64,000 nucleotides of DNA, from assembly GCA_016110215.1 (NCBI GenBank), contig JADWQD010000010.1:620001-684000 (forward strand), given 5' to 3'. The first letter of the stretch is position 1. Every line of letters begins with the position of its first letter. Position numbers and translations under genes: made by a program. Below are positions 44,669-57,442 of this stretch, one piece after another. The notes beneath the pieces are model-generated. The model made no database searches and was not told the origin of the DNA. It saw only the letters and a list, made by a program, of their open reading frames with translations. The stretch is from Capronia americana. Lineage: Eukaryota; Ascomycota; Eurotiomycetes; Chaetothyriales; Herpotrichiellaceae.

Positions 44669-46978
44669 TCAGGTCGGCGTGGTCGTAGGGAACAAGGAGT
44701 AAGAGACCCGAGTGTTGCGGCGGGGACGAGAAGTCCCTGTCGTTGCACGTTTGCGGCCCATTTGGGGTTTCGGAGTGTCAACAGCGTCTGGAATCGAAGA
44801 CTTCCTCTCCGGAATATTGGGGATCTGAGACGCGGACGCTCCACGATCATGTTTGGTAGTTGGGGACGTAGAGAAGCCTGAGAAAGGTGTAATGACCCCG
44901 AACTCCGCCAGACCCTCCATCGACTTGATGTGTTGACTGTCCTCACGGATTGTGTCTTGACTGCCCTCTCGGAAGTGCTTGTCCGACACCGGCGTCGACG
45001 AGAAATCCTGGAGATCCAGCTTCAGGTGTTCCATGGATCCTTGAAAACTACCGCTAGCCAAGTGGGCGAAGTCAGATAAGCTTGCACTTGAATTCGACGA
45101 CCTGTGCGTGCCAAAGATGGAGGCGATGAAGCTTTCTTGTGAGCTTGACTTGCTCATGACAGATGCTGGACTCCGCAGGACCTGAGAGCGATAGATTTCG
45201 TTCGAGGAGAAGTTGTTCTCTGCCTCGGGAGACACGCGGGTCGCAGCTTCACTAAATGGAACAATCCGAGGTGGTTGCAGGGAGTCGATTCCAAGTCCGA
45301 GCAGTGGAGATGACTGGTCCTCCGTTCGGCCAGACGACGGAGCGGGCTCATCCCGGAATGACTTGTTGGGCGCTTGCATCATCAGGGGAGTGGAAGCCGA
45401 AGAAGATGCTTCGTCCATAAAACTCTGCTCCACGACCAAATAGTTCTCGGCAGGGATGCCGAAGCTAGTTGGTTGTCGAGGATGAAGAGGCAAATTGCCT
45501 GAGTCGTCTTCCGCTTCGAGCTCTGCAGCGTGTTCCCAAGAATAATCAATAGCATCTTCCCAATCCTCGATATCGATTGGCTTCACGCCAATGGAGATGC
45601 GGTTCTTGCCCTTTGGGCTTGTTTCCAGTCCCGTGCTTTGGATTGTGGCTGCGTCTTGCGTCCATGTCCGAGCAGGTCCGTTGAAGGAGATAGAGTCGAA
45701 CTGGATTTCACCAGAAGACTGGCTTCTCCGCTTGAGCTGTCTCGCAGTGGCCCCGGGAAGTACGTACAGCGCTGGTGGTTGATGACATGAAGGAGCCGAT
45801 GGAAGGGAGTCCTTTTCATCTGTCGTCTCTTCCTCGACCACCTCCATTAATGCCTTCGGAGGCGAGGGCAACGGGGCAGTCCGCAGAGGAAGTGCAATGT
45901 CATCCTTGGTAGACACAGCGTGGACAACTTGATCGTCAGGCAAATGCGGGAGTGGCTTTGCCAAAGCATTGGCTTGACTAACGGGGCTCATGGCTGATAA
46001 TCTCTGGGTCGTCGCTGTTGTTGGAGAAATGTCGAAGGCCGTCACAGACAGTCTCGTGGGCCGTGAAAAGTTCTCCATTGACCGAGACAATCGAAAATCA
46101 GAAGGGCTGTATGGCGACATCAGGCCATCCTTTGGCGGTGGTCTTGGCCGCGTCGGCGTTGTCGGCAAATATGGGATGGCATCGGTCGTCGGAGATGCTG
46201 GCTCCTCCAGTCCGATCTCGATTTTGGGGTCGTCCTTCTTGACAGGCAAGTCCGTAACCGGGATACCGCGAATTTCGCTGACCGGTTCTTGATCCGTCCG
46301 AAGGGCATTGAACTCGGACGTCAAATCCGTCTTGCTAACAGAGTCTAGGCTCTGGAAGCGAGCTTGGTCACCATGGGTCAAGTGCTGAAAGGCAAAAGGT
46401 CCCGATATGCTGCGCTTCAGGCCGGTCCCTTGAGAGTGTTAGCATCGCCGACGCGGTAGAAAACAAGGAGAACGCTTACGCCTCGAGGTCAGAGTGGGCT
46501 GGCGTTGAAGACCCCGGCCCGGGGAGAGCTCGCCAGCCTTGCCTTCAAGGGGATCATTCGACCTGTCCTCCAACTGGGACGGAAGAAGATTGAGCTTGCT
46601 CCCTTGTCGCTTTAATATGCGGGTCCCCTTCGCCAACAAGGCCTTGGCGGTGCTCTCGTGGCGCTCTTGTAGCGGCATCCCACCATCCGCGAAGCTCTGT
46701 CGAGAGGAAGGTCGAGAGGCCAAGTCGTTTGAGGCGTCTGACAAAGAACGAGCGGAAATGGAGAAGGAAGAGGCTACAGTGTCGGTCCGTGATCTTGTTC
46801 GTGGCTTGGGGAATATGTCGCTGCCGCCCGGCTCAAAACTCGAATGCTCTTTCATCAAATCGGTCAGTGCTTGCCTTGGCGGCTCGCCGTGTTCCTTGGA
46901 GAACCACTCATGGGTATATGTGTGCGCCTTGTCACCGGATTGCTTAGATAGTGCTTGGCTCCATGGGAAGCGACCCAT
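44669..46978 (-). CDS. CRIB-motif (p21-Rho-binding) protein
   Basis: A 752-aa, largely disordered protein. Exon 1 (46978-46480) and exon 2 (46428-44669) are joined across a 51-nt intron with a GCTAAC branch site. The junction creates RRTGLKRSISGPFAFQHLTHG. Its residues 174-186 fit the CRIB consensus (I-S-x-P, then F-x-H-x-x-H-x-G), which binds GTP-loaded Cdc42 or Rac. The remainder is Ser/Pro-rich with many short basic and PxxP-like stretches (RPRPPPK, PLPSPP) and an acidic WEDAIDYSWEHAAELEAED segment. No kinase domain is present, so it is not a PAK. I infer a scaffold or effector in polarity signalling, near the plasma membrane. Confidence 0.82.
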
Positions 46979-49900
46979 TTGGGCTGTGCCTCGTTCCGTC
47001 GCTGCAAGCTAGAGTGAAGCAAGTGACTCGGATCCGGTTGTGTCATGAAAACGAAGTCGAGCGACGACGTTCCGAAGGCTAACCAGGATGTTATCGTTAT
47101 ATTTGAATGCGGCGATGAATCCGTCGGTTTCTTGGACGAGAGTAGGAATGAGCGTAATGGCGGGGCACACTTCAGGTTGTTCGAAAGCGGTTTCAAGCTG
47201 TACCTCAGGTTAATTATATTGCCATCACGTGAAGAAATTCATCGCCTCAATCTTACCAACCGACAGCATCTGAAGGGGGACAGGTTTCAAATATCGCTCG
47301 TCAACCCAACGTGTCCCTTCAATGTCCCCAACACCCAAACGGCAAACTTCAAACCGAACACCTGTTGGTACCCTTTTACCAAATATAGCTCGGGCTGCTC
47401 CGTGTGCTGTAGTAGCGGGGAAGCAACTGCTAATCCAGGCAGTTTTTCGATGGATACGACGCGTGAATGACAGGTACAAGAGAGGGTGCACGAACAAAGG
47501 CAGTCTAAACGGCGTGAAGAGGTACGGAGGGAATACAATCTGAAATGCCAGTAGTACAAGATGGTGATATACAATGACTGGGAAGAAGCGAATTTGGGTA
47601 AGAACGACTGGGAGAAAAGATATTATCTGAGCTTGACCATACCATTGGCAGGGTCCCAAACAGGTGAAGCGGTGGAGCAAGCACTCTGCAGAGCGATCCT
47701 CGTCGTTCGTGGCATGAAGGCGTGCTTCATTCATGCAGCAAAGCCCGAAAAGCAGGGGAGCGAGTGGTCCAAACTGCCGGCGAGGCTTGATGACGGGATA
47801 CTGGGGTGGAAAGCAATACCCTAGTCCTCAGAGGTGATAGCTTGTTAGTGTTGGCTTCTGCCACAGACGCGACTGAGACCGACGGCTTGAGCAGCGTCCC
47901 CGTTGTCGCGAAGCACGAAGCAGGGGAGTTGGGGAAAGGTTGCGTTATGGTGGAGGTGCGAAGGAGCAGGCGAAAGAGATTTGATGGGGGGCTGTTCTCG
48001 TCAGGAACAGGTGGATTATGGAGTGGAACACTCGGGGACTCGTGAGTGGAGCAAATGGGCTGCGTGGGCGGAAGCCACCAGCCGGGACCTTATGCTCGGG
48101 ACCAGGGGCCAGATGAACGAGCGCTCTGGTAGTGTCGTGCTGGCGCATCGGCGTCGTGCTCCGGTGCCAAGATAGGCTAGCCCACCTCAATCGCCTCTTG
48201 TCATTTGTCTCGCATTTTGCTCAAGGGTCCTCCCTGCCTTCGCCGGCCTTCTGATGTTGGCACCTGCAGCCGGAGGAGGTGGACGAAGGGCAGCATGGCC
48301 TCGACCAGGTAACGACACTTTATGACCACTACTACACTTGGGCCATGAAGACACCACTGAGGATGCTGGATTCAAAGAATGGGTGTGCTTCGAGGACGCG
48401 TGCGAAAATAGTGGTCGTCTGCCCAGTAGACGTTGCACCAAACCGGAAGTAGCGATGATTTTTAGGAGACTGACTCTCCGGGCTCCCAGCTAGGGAGGCC
48501 CCGTCAGAAGAGGCTCGAGACGATAGTGCTGGGTAGTCACTTGGGCCGGTGTCGGCGTCCTGACTTCCTTTTGATCTGCGCGTCCAAGTCAGACTCAGCA
48601 ATTCTGTCCACAATCGACCATGGGTAGTAGCTACTCCACCGTGACTCAAAATACTGAGGACAGCATGACTATGTATGCCGGTCGAGGCTTTAGTTGGATT
48701 GCGCGAGCGTGTCGCTCTCCTTCTGTGGGTAAGGTTAAGCGACACAGAAGTTTGCGCAACAAGTCTCCATTCTAGGCGCGGGAGGTGAGGGAAGAAACTC
48801 GGTCAGAAGATGGGTCGAAGCTTCTCTCGCTTGACATCGCACGCGAGAACTGAAGAAGAGCTTTACCCAGTGCGAGTACCGGCACGAAGGGACGTCGGAA
48901 GGAGCTGCGAGAAACGACTCGGCCGCGTCACATTTGTTTGAGAAAATACCGGATCGGACGGATTTTGCACAGATCTACTACCCGCTATGCCGTGTTGGGG
49001 AAGGCCGCTGACTAGGCGCAGATAGCCCCTGGCCTCGCAAGCGCTAAATGGCAGACGCAGTCGCGACAGAAACTAGCGTGGTGCTAGCGATCGGCGGCTT
49101 GGCTTGCGCTCTCCTCCTGCATCTCGCACCAACACGAAACCACCAGACGTCTTCTCTCCCGGAAGACAATACAATGACAGTCTCATCCCCGGCTTCAAGA
49201 CTTCAACGGTAGTCACCAACGCCGTGTCTGCCTGTTGCCCTCTACGGCGGTTAACATTTGTGCTGCCTCACACATAAATCCTGTCGTCAACCTAGTCTCT
49301 GTGCCTGCGCCGATATGTCCCGGGGCAATATTGCAGCTCTCCAATGGCCGTGACGTCCCGAATACATCGGAAGCATGGCTAGCTAAAGTCACCATGCAGG
49401 TAGCTGGACGGTGAGTAGACCTTACGCTTTCTCGAGACGCGGCTGGTGGAACCATTGTGTGAGAATCACAGTATGCATCAAGTCCTCCACAAGGTTTGTC
49501 GAATCTATCACCAGGTAATGTACCAGTCCACTTTCTGACTTACAGCCTGGACGTCAGCGCTACACAATCCAGGCCGGAGCTGGCGTTACAGTAGACCATT
49601 CCGCGCTTCGAACTCCATGCTGCGTTGAGGGGAAACTGTCGATCTCGCACGAAGTATGGAGTAACCAAGAACCACGAGAGTTTCCGCTGCTATCTATTGA
49701 GCCCCGATTGAAGCTTCGTCGCTGTTGTACGGAGATTATCACACCTCACCCTACGGGTCCTGCGATATTTGGCTTCGCCGGATCACGAGCAAAATAGTTC
49801 GGCCTCTGGGTCATTGAGGAGCCAAATTCCAGGGACGTACCATACGACACACAAGAGCACTCGTTCGCACCAGTCATACTCCGTAAGTGAGACGAGATCT

Positions 49901-52782
49901 GCTGATCTCCTGTGAGTGGGCCACTACATGTTATTCTTTCGCATTGAGAACTGTGATCAGGCGTGAAGTCAGTCCCGGATGATGGTTGATCGCCGTGAAA
50001 ATGAGACTGTCCTCAGAAAGCCCGCCTCTTGGCAGAAGAGGACCGATTCTTCTGTAAGGATGGAGAGGGGTCCCCTCTGATTTTCCAGCATTCTGCATTT
50101 TGTCCTGTGTTGTGGAAAGAACTTGCACTCGTACAAAGAAGTCAAGCGAAGCCCGTCCATCAATAGTGGGTTGACACCCACGGTCGACAATTCTTGCTCT
50201 CTAGCAACTCGCACCGTTACTGTGTCACTGGAGTGATATTAATGATATGGGTATTGATGGCTATGGCCGATCCATTTTTGGAGCATATGTGGTGGCATCC
50301 TTCATCTTCAATAGCCATAGCAAGGAGTGAAAGCAGATTACAACAGATGTTTCCCCAGAACTCTGGTTACTTAGTCAGTAGCCACAGGGGGTGCCCCTCC
50401 CTCCCTCCTGATATTTCTCGGGTATCTGGCTCGCCTGTGCTTCATCCGCATAAGTGACACGACACTCACTCGTTTGTCGTTGACGCAAGTGAACAATGAG
50501 TACGTGTCAGGAATTACCTTATCGATGATCACAGCGTTGGATTGACTGTAGCAGCTGTGGTTTGTGCGGCTTCATAGTGAATGCATAATTATTTACCAAG
50601 GGATTTCTGTGCTGGAGTTCCTCGACAGCAACATGCACTTGTTTGTGCTCCGTACTGCAGGACTCGTCGGTCTCCGATGCCCCTTTAAGCTCTCGACACG
50701 TAGGAGATTGAGATTGCCGCAACAGCTTCTCTACTGAAGAAGCGTGTCACATCCAGCAAGACCAATCAACAGCACATGTACTCGTACTGCATAACAACTC
50801 CCATGACGGCTCGCTTCCAGTTCCCAACAGCCTCGACCCTGCTTTCCTCCAAAGTTCCTGGGCTGTTCCCGGTATGGCCTGTCAGCGCGCCCGTCAAGCG
50901 CCAAGAAGGCTGCCGAGGCACTTCAGGCATCAAGGCAACCAGCCTGCATCCTGCACGTGTCAAGCCTGAACCTTGGGCCGCAGCTTCTCCACGGTCGGTG
51001 TCCGGCACAAGGACAAGAAGTTTAGGCCTTGCCTGCGCCCTTGAACCCTGACGCCGGTAATGCTTTTCTTGGCCCCCTCCTCTTTGTCGGCTCGAAGCTA
51101 CAGGCTGGCAGACACTGCTGCAGGTACCAAAGTCCCTTTGTTTCAAGGGCTCTGACATGTTCACCGACAATGCGAGAGCCTCCTTTCGACAAGTCCGCAG
51201 TGTTTCCTCGTCTCTGCCAAGGACTTGGGTCTTGATTCTTCTGCATTGTTTGCCGCGTTCTACTACTCCGTACTCAGCATGGCCTCAACAGCCCGCTGGC
51301 TCCAGCCACAAATGCACTCATTTTACACGCGAGACGCGCAACCTTGCAAGCGGGACGCACAGTTTGGAGTTTTTCCTGTTGAAGGGCCCGCAACTACGGA
51401 GTATTTCAGACACTAAAAACTCTCTCTATAGCCATCGAACCCTGAGCACGCGAGCTGGCCGCATCCCGACCGTTACTCCCTTTCCCCGAGCCCAATGGTG
51501 GTTGCAGGCGGGCGCCTCGCCCTTGCACTCTCCAAGAGTGAGACTCGCCAATAATGCAGGAGACGGTACACGGGTACACGGGCACACGGGGAAGAGCGAT
51601 GGCAGGTCTGCACAGTGTGTACCCGGGTCTTCGCCTACACAGTAGATGCATTCGACCGTGGCCCTCACGCTACCGGCATTTCGATACTCACCCTCGACAA
51701 TTTCTCAGCCCTACGAAGCTGGATCTAGCTGAACGAAGAACGGCCCTGGAGCTTCGAGTACTTACAGAGTCAGACATCACTCAGCCACTCACACAATACA
51801 AAGAATTGAGACCGTCGGCAGAGGTTGACTGTGTGCAGAGTGGATTTCGTTCTTTCAACGCCGCCGATTGGTGTTCCTGGCTGCTCTTCTTCTCTCAGTG
51901 CGTCAATCATGTCCATTCGAGGCTCGTCAGTCTCCAGCACCTTTCATCATCCTGCAGCATGTGCTTACATTGAAGGTTCTTCATAGGTCCACGCGAACGA
52001 TTGACGGCCCCTTGCAAAAGAGCACGTCTTTACGTACTTCTCCCTGGTTCCTGTGCGCTTCTCCCTCAAATGTCCGGGACTAATTTTCCATCACAAGGGC
52101 GATTGGTGCAAATTCGGCATCCAGAAAGCCAGACAGAAACCGTTTGTGTCGATCCTGGACCCCAGACTCCGGGCACATGCAATTGAGACATCAGACCAAC
52201 ACTTGCCAGCTGCTGACGGCTGGGTGTTTTTGTCCACTGCCTCTGTTCTCCATTGGCGGATTTGAGATCTATTCGTCATGTCTCCTGAGCGAACCCGATA
52301 CTCCACCATCATGCTCGAGAGACAATTCAAGCCTTTTTCCGTGTCTCATAGGTGGGTCGGCATGTCTTCTATACTGCACGCTTCTCCTGCATATCGGCAG
52401 AAGGAGAATTTCTTGACACAAGAATATAGCAAATCCTCGCCTTGCACTCGGCTATTTTGCCATGCTTTGACTATTGTCTCATGCGTGCAGCTCGGTGTGG
52501 ACTATGGACTCGGTAGGATGCAACCTCGCCGCAGCCGGCGGACGTTCATTCATCGGCAGTTCATCACTACCCGTGGACCAGCCTAGGACGTCCCTGTCCA
52601 AGCCAACGCAGGGTCCTCAACACGCGGGCATCGCGCAAAAGTCTTTTGACGTGTGAAAAGAAAGCACCTCGACGCAACCTCCTTCGACCATCCTAGGTGC
52701 CTCCCGAGGGTCGTGATGAAAGGTGCGCTCTCGAGAATGAAGCCCTCGCAATTACGTGCCCTCGCATGTTTGCACGGCAAAA
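46979..52782. other. 5.8 kb gene-poor region
   Basis: No gene can be supported here. There are many short overlapping frames but none with a recognisable domain. Near 49048 a short frame with a hydrophobic anchor and later open frames look slightly protein-like, but I could not join them in phase. The left end should hold the promoter of the CRIB gene. Confidence 0.5.
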
Positions 52783-54289
52783 TCATCCAAACAATAATCT
52801 GTTGCCACTTTCCAGAACTTTTCGCTCTCCTTCACTCATCCCCGGGCTAACATCCCATTGCCGCTTTCCCAGCCCCATGGCCCTTTTGCCCTCCTCATTG
52901 ACTTGCGTCCAATCAACAGCCCCTTCAAATCCAATCTCACCGTCACCACCAGCCCCTGGGAAATCAGGGGGTGGGCTGTATCTCAATGCACTCATGCGTT
53001 GTCTCTTCAAGAACTCGAGGTTTTGGTTCGTGACGGCACATGCAGGAATATACATGACACTGCTGTCGCCTGTGCCGCGATGCTCCTTGTCAACGGCATG
53101 GATCATGTCACAGTGCCATGCGACATAGTCTCCCGGTTCGACCTGGGGCATGCTCACCATGGTTGTTTCAAGCTCCAGGCCAGGATGAGAGACGGCGTCG
53201 TACTCCTGACAGGCAGCCGGCACCGAGTTTGGAAAGGTGGCGTCCAGGTTCAACTTGCCGGTTTCCAGGTTGATGAAGGGTCTCAACATCAAGTAAGAGG
53301 TTGCATGCCGAATCAAGGGACAGACCTTCAAGGTCCCTTCTCCGGGTCCCGTTGAAGACATCGAGAGCCAGCCCTGGAACAAGCGGAACATGCTGCAAGC
53401 ACCCAGACCGTTGTACAAGTCCATCCTTGCTGCAATGCGGTGACGAGCATCGAATGGATCATACTCTTCCCACTGCCCCTTGAGGATGGCCTGATACACC
53501 CGCGAATACTCGGGGTCCTCCCAGCGCTCAAGACTTCCCCCATCCGTGTGACAGCCCAAGGCGAACTTTGCATCTCCAGGTTGACGGATGCGGAACCGAT
53601 CGGCATACGAGAGAGGGTAAGTTGTCGATATCTCGGACGAAGGGTCCGACGAGTGCCAGAAAGAAGCAAGAAACGACTGGGCCTTCAGCATGTTCGGGTG
53701 CGAACGTGCCTGGACTTGAGACGGCGTCCAGTACAGCTCATACACAGCGGGATTATCGGCTGGGAACGCTCTAACCTTGGACTGATTCGCCGCGATATAA
53801 TCCCTCGCCTGCTGTTTGAGCCCAAGCGCCTGTTCGTGAGGCAGAACATTCCGAATCACGGCTGCGCCTCGGTGTCGGATCGCATCCAGCTTGGACTGAG
53901 GGACCGTGCCCGCGGCCACATCTCTGAACTCGACGGTAGGAATGACCTGGATTGCGCATTAGCAATCAGTCAGATAGGCAAAGCCACACTATGCCACACA
54001 GGAGACCCATAACATGAGTACATTTAGCTGGGGCGCACACACATACCTCAGAGCCCTGCGCTTTAATCTCCTCGATCTCCCTCTCCAAACCTCTCGTTAG
54101 TCTCTGCCACGACGCCACCACCGCATCTTCATTGCCCTTGACAAGCGACTTCTTCAGATCACTGAACCGTGGTGCCAACGGCTCCGGCTTCTTACCCGAC
54201 AGGGACGGGAACACTGAGCTGATGTCCCCCACCTCCTTTGTCAACGTGGACACGGCACGCCGCAACGTAGATTGGAAAACACCCTTCAT
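52783..54289 (-). CDS. DUF1479 family protein (predicted Fe(II)/2-oxoglutarate oxygenase-like)
   Basis: A 468-aa protein. Exon 1 (54289-54047) and exon 2 (53946-52783) are joined over a 100-nt intron, giving the DUF1479 opening GSEVIPTVEFRDV. An RHRGAAVIRNVLPHEQAL segment follows, as in this family. A jelly-roll iron site is suggested by His214 and Asp216 in GCHTDGG and by histidines 359 and 364 in WHCDMIHAV. Other landmarks are SYADRFRIRQPGDAKFALG and FRLFQGWLSMSSTGPGEGTL. DUF1479 proteins are common in fungi and bacteria but have no general established substrate. An upstream in-frame ATG (54355) would add 22 residues; I prefer 54289. Confidence 0.9.
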
Positions 54290-55272
54290 TTTTTTCAATG
54301 AGAGTAAGGTAGAAAGGAGAAGAAGAGATACGTTTTTACATCCAGTTCCCAACAATGTCGATGCGAATGCTATGATTTATCTTCATCCCATCCCGACACA
54401 CCTGCCGGATAGATATCCGTAATGGGGATAGCGCTAAGTCACGTGGGAGGCGGACGAGCAACGACTACCACGTCACCCCGTACTTGGTACGAGGACTATC
54501 TATCCTCTATTGTCCTATTGTGCCGCTTTACTCGAGAAGATCAGGTTGAGCAGCTACGGCTTGTCAATTGCTAATTCACCCAATTGGCTGCTCTCGCTGG
54601 GACCTCAGGTTGCGAAGACGTATGCAAACTGTGTAACATCCGCCGCTGATACCATTGAACCGGAAAGTGTCGGCAACGGCGAGCTGTTCTAGCAGGTTTG
54701 TTTTTGTTTTACTGCCTTCCTCCCTTCCTGGCTCTGGCTTTGAAGTCGCCGTCTTTCTGCTTGATATGCCCCCTGACGTGTTCCGGGTGTCTTCCCGAGC
54801 GCTCTCATAGACAAGAGCACCTATGAGTTGAGTTGTATTGACGCAGGTCGTTCTTTGGCTCCTCATGTCTCCGAGATCCAGGAGCAAAGCAAAGGCCTCC
54901 GTGCATTGAAAGGCGGACGGTCCCCTCTAGAGTCTCTGGGTTGCCCATACATACAATATCGGGCCCTTCCTCCTATGACGGTCAATCCCTCGATTCAAAG
55001 CCGGGCGCATGTGGTAGTGTCGGCTCTTGATATTTGATACGTCACGCCGCCCACCAGCGTCAGCCTCGTAACAATCAGCCCCCCGGACCCGATTGAGAAC
55101 CAGGTACCCCGCAAGCTGAAAGGGCCATATCGCAGACGGTCAGTTCAAAGGAGGGGCCCCGAAAGATTTCTCGACTCAAATTCGGCGGATTTATTCATTG
55201 GAAAGGCCGTTGAAGCGGATCCCCATAGATTCCGCGACTTGGCTTCTCTGACAAAAGAAGCTCGAGGCGCAA
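54290..55272. other. intergenic region
   Basis: These 983 bp lie between two minus-strand genes. No coding signal is seen. Confidence 0.5.
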
Positions 55273-57442
55273 TCACAGTGTCGGACTCATTTCCAGGCGT
55301 GTATATTTTGGGTTGTGGTCACTCCGACCCTTCTTGCAGATCCAAAGGATTCCGACTATGGCGGTGAAGAGCGCGAAGAAGCCTGCCAGTACCAACACCA
55401 TGGGACCGAGTGCGAGACTGCAGCGTAGCGGAATATGTCAGCGAGGCCGTTTTGCAACAATTTCAATGGCCCCGAAGCCGAAAGCCAAAACTGGGTTCAA
55501 AGATTGGGGAAGATTGAACGGGGACATATACCTGGAGGTCTTTTCTGGCGTCTTTGGCAGACTATCCTCTTCGTTGGTCACGTTGGCTGGAATTTCCGTG
55601 CCTGATGGTGCACAGAAATGCACCCGGTCCAGAGGAATGGACTTTTGTTGGAGTTCCAAGGGTGCCTCTATCATCGTGGCGACCAGGCCTGTTTCGGCAT
55701 GCCATTCCATATGGCAATGAAAAAGCCACACTCCTAAAGAGGGCGCGCGCGCGACAAGTCAACAAATCTTCCTTCCTTACAACTAAAGAGGGCCGGCGCG
55801 TGCCAGTCCTTCACAGTGTGCGGGCTGTACATACCTGGATTGTCGGCTCGGAATCGGATCACCATGCTCCCACCGTTCGGAAGCACGAGTGTATCGCGCC
55901 GGACGGGGTTCTGATTGAAGTCGTCTTCAGTGAGAGTGCCGACCGGGAAATCCCCGCCCCCGGGCTCTGACCGCCAGACAGCCTGGAACTGATGTCCGTG
56001 CAGGTGAAAGGGATGATTGATCATGTGTCGGTTGTTCAGGATCAATTCCACCACTTGGTTGTGCTCTAGCACGAACGGATTGCTTGATCTTCCGTACGTG
56101 GCAACACTGGTTGCTGCCTCGCCGCTGGTGAGTGCGGTGAACAGCGAAGGAATCTGCGGAGTTTCATATGTCACGTCGTTGAAGAAGTAACTACATGGCC
56201 GTTTAGTTAGCTGACAGCATCTCGCATCGAATCTGAACACACAAAAGGAGGCAAAAGTTTCGGCTACGTACTGAGAACCACCGTTTTTGTGCTCCATGTT
56301 GAGGCTCAACGTGATGGTTTTGTCTGCTTTCCGCAGGAGGGGCATATCATCGTACGGCACGAGACCCATGTCATCGATGGGATTGTACTCTTGGACCTCA
56401 GTCGGCGATGGCAACGGTTGGGCGAGGTCGTAGACGAGCCAGCCCACCACGTCCGTGTTGACATGGTCTGCCTTCCTGAACAGGCTCTGGAAGCAACAAG
56501 TAAGCAGACGCCGATGAATTAAATACATGCCATAACGTACCCGATCCATCGAGGCCACCATTGGATAGTTTTGCGATGCTTTCGCTTTGGTCGTCAGGAG
56601 AAAGCTGCACCGCTGGCCGGATGCAAGGTATATCATTTCCGCCACCGTCGGCCGCACGTAGGACCCATCAAGTTCGACGATTGTCATGGTATGCCCTTCG
56701 ACCCAGAAGTACTGGCCCACAAAGGCACCTATATTGACCGCGTGGACCAGGTACGTCTTGGCAGGCTGCACGACGACCTGGAGGTTTTGGGTATCGTTCA
56801 AAAGGTTTGCATCGGGCACAGGCTCCCTGGACATCATGCCTCCACCATTCTTGTACTTTGGCATGAGCTCGGCCATCTCTTTGTGATACCAATCGGACAG
56901 AGTGAGGACCATCTCCTCGTCAAACTGTGCACGGAACGGGTTTTCCGGGTCGTGGATGATGAGCGGTCCTCGCAACCCATCCAGATACTGTCCCCTCACA
57001 TGGGAATGATACCAATAGGTTCCCACCTGCTCTGCCTGTGTTTCGTGTTCAGTCCATGTTCTTCTCCGCGTGCCACAACTGTTGGTACCTTGAATGTGTA
57101 GGTAAAGGACGACCCCGGGAGGATCGGGCATTGCGACACTTGTGCAGGACCATCCATGTGAGTCGTGCCGTTCATGAAGATCCCGTGGAAATGTAAGGTC
57201 GTGGATTGGTTCCCAAGCAGGTTCAACACATTGACTACCACGGTATCACCCAAGTTCGCTTCGATCCGGGGTGGAGGCCAATGACCGTTGACACCAACGG
57301 CCGGTCTGGCAAGGGCTCCGTCGGGATTCGCCCTGACCCATGTTATATTGAAGTCGTAGGACACGGTGAGAGCATTTGCCCGTCGTATGGAATGCAAGAA
57401 GAACAGACAAAAGGGAAACAACAACGATACGAGTGAAGGCAT
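55273..57442 (-). CDS. Fet3-like multicopper ferroxidase, membrane-anchored
   Basis: A secretory-pathway copper oxidase resembling Fet3, which oxidises Fe(II) for uptake. Six exons fit in phase: 57442-57089, 57035-56541, 56486-56272, 56190-55835, 55733-55532, 55417-55273 (introns 53, 54, 81, 101 and 114 nt), 588 aa. A signal peptide (about 1-24) precedes three cupredoxin domains. All four copper clusters are visible: HFHG (84-87), YWYHSHV with HSH at 128-130, NHPFHLHGHQF, and WLFHCHMEWH. The Fet3-type RRDTLVLPNGG and RADNPGVW are present. The last exon supplies a single C-terminal membrane helix (VLVLAGFFALFTAIVGILW) followed by a short basic tail, the Fet3 arrangement. No FTR1-type permease is adjacent in this window. 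Confidence 0.92.

Noticed and set aside
49048..49795. Candidate multi-exon gene with an N-terminal hydrophobic anchor
   Set aside because: The frames look protein-like, but no donor/acceptor pair joined the first exon to the next in phase, and no domain was recognised. Kept only as a finding.
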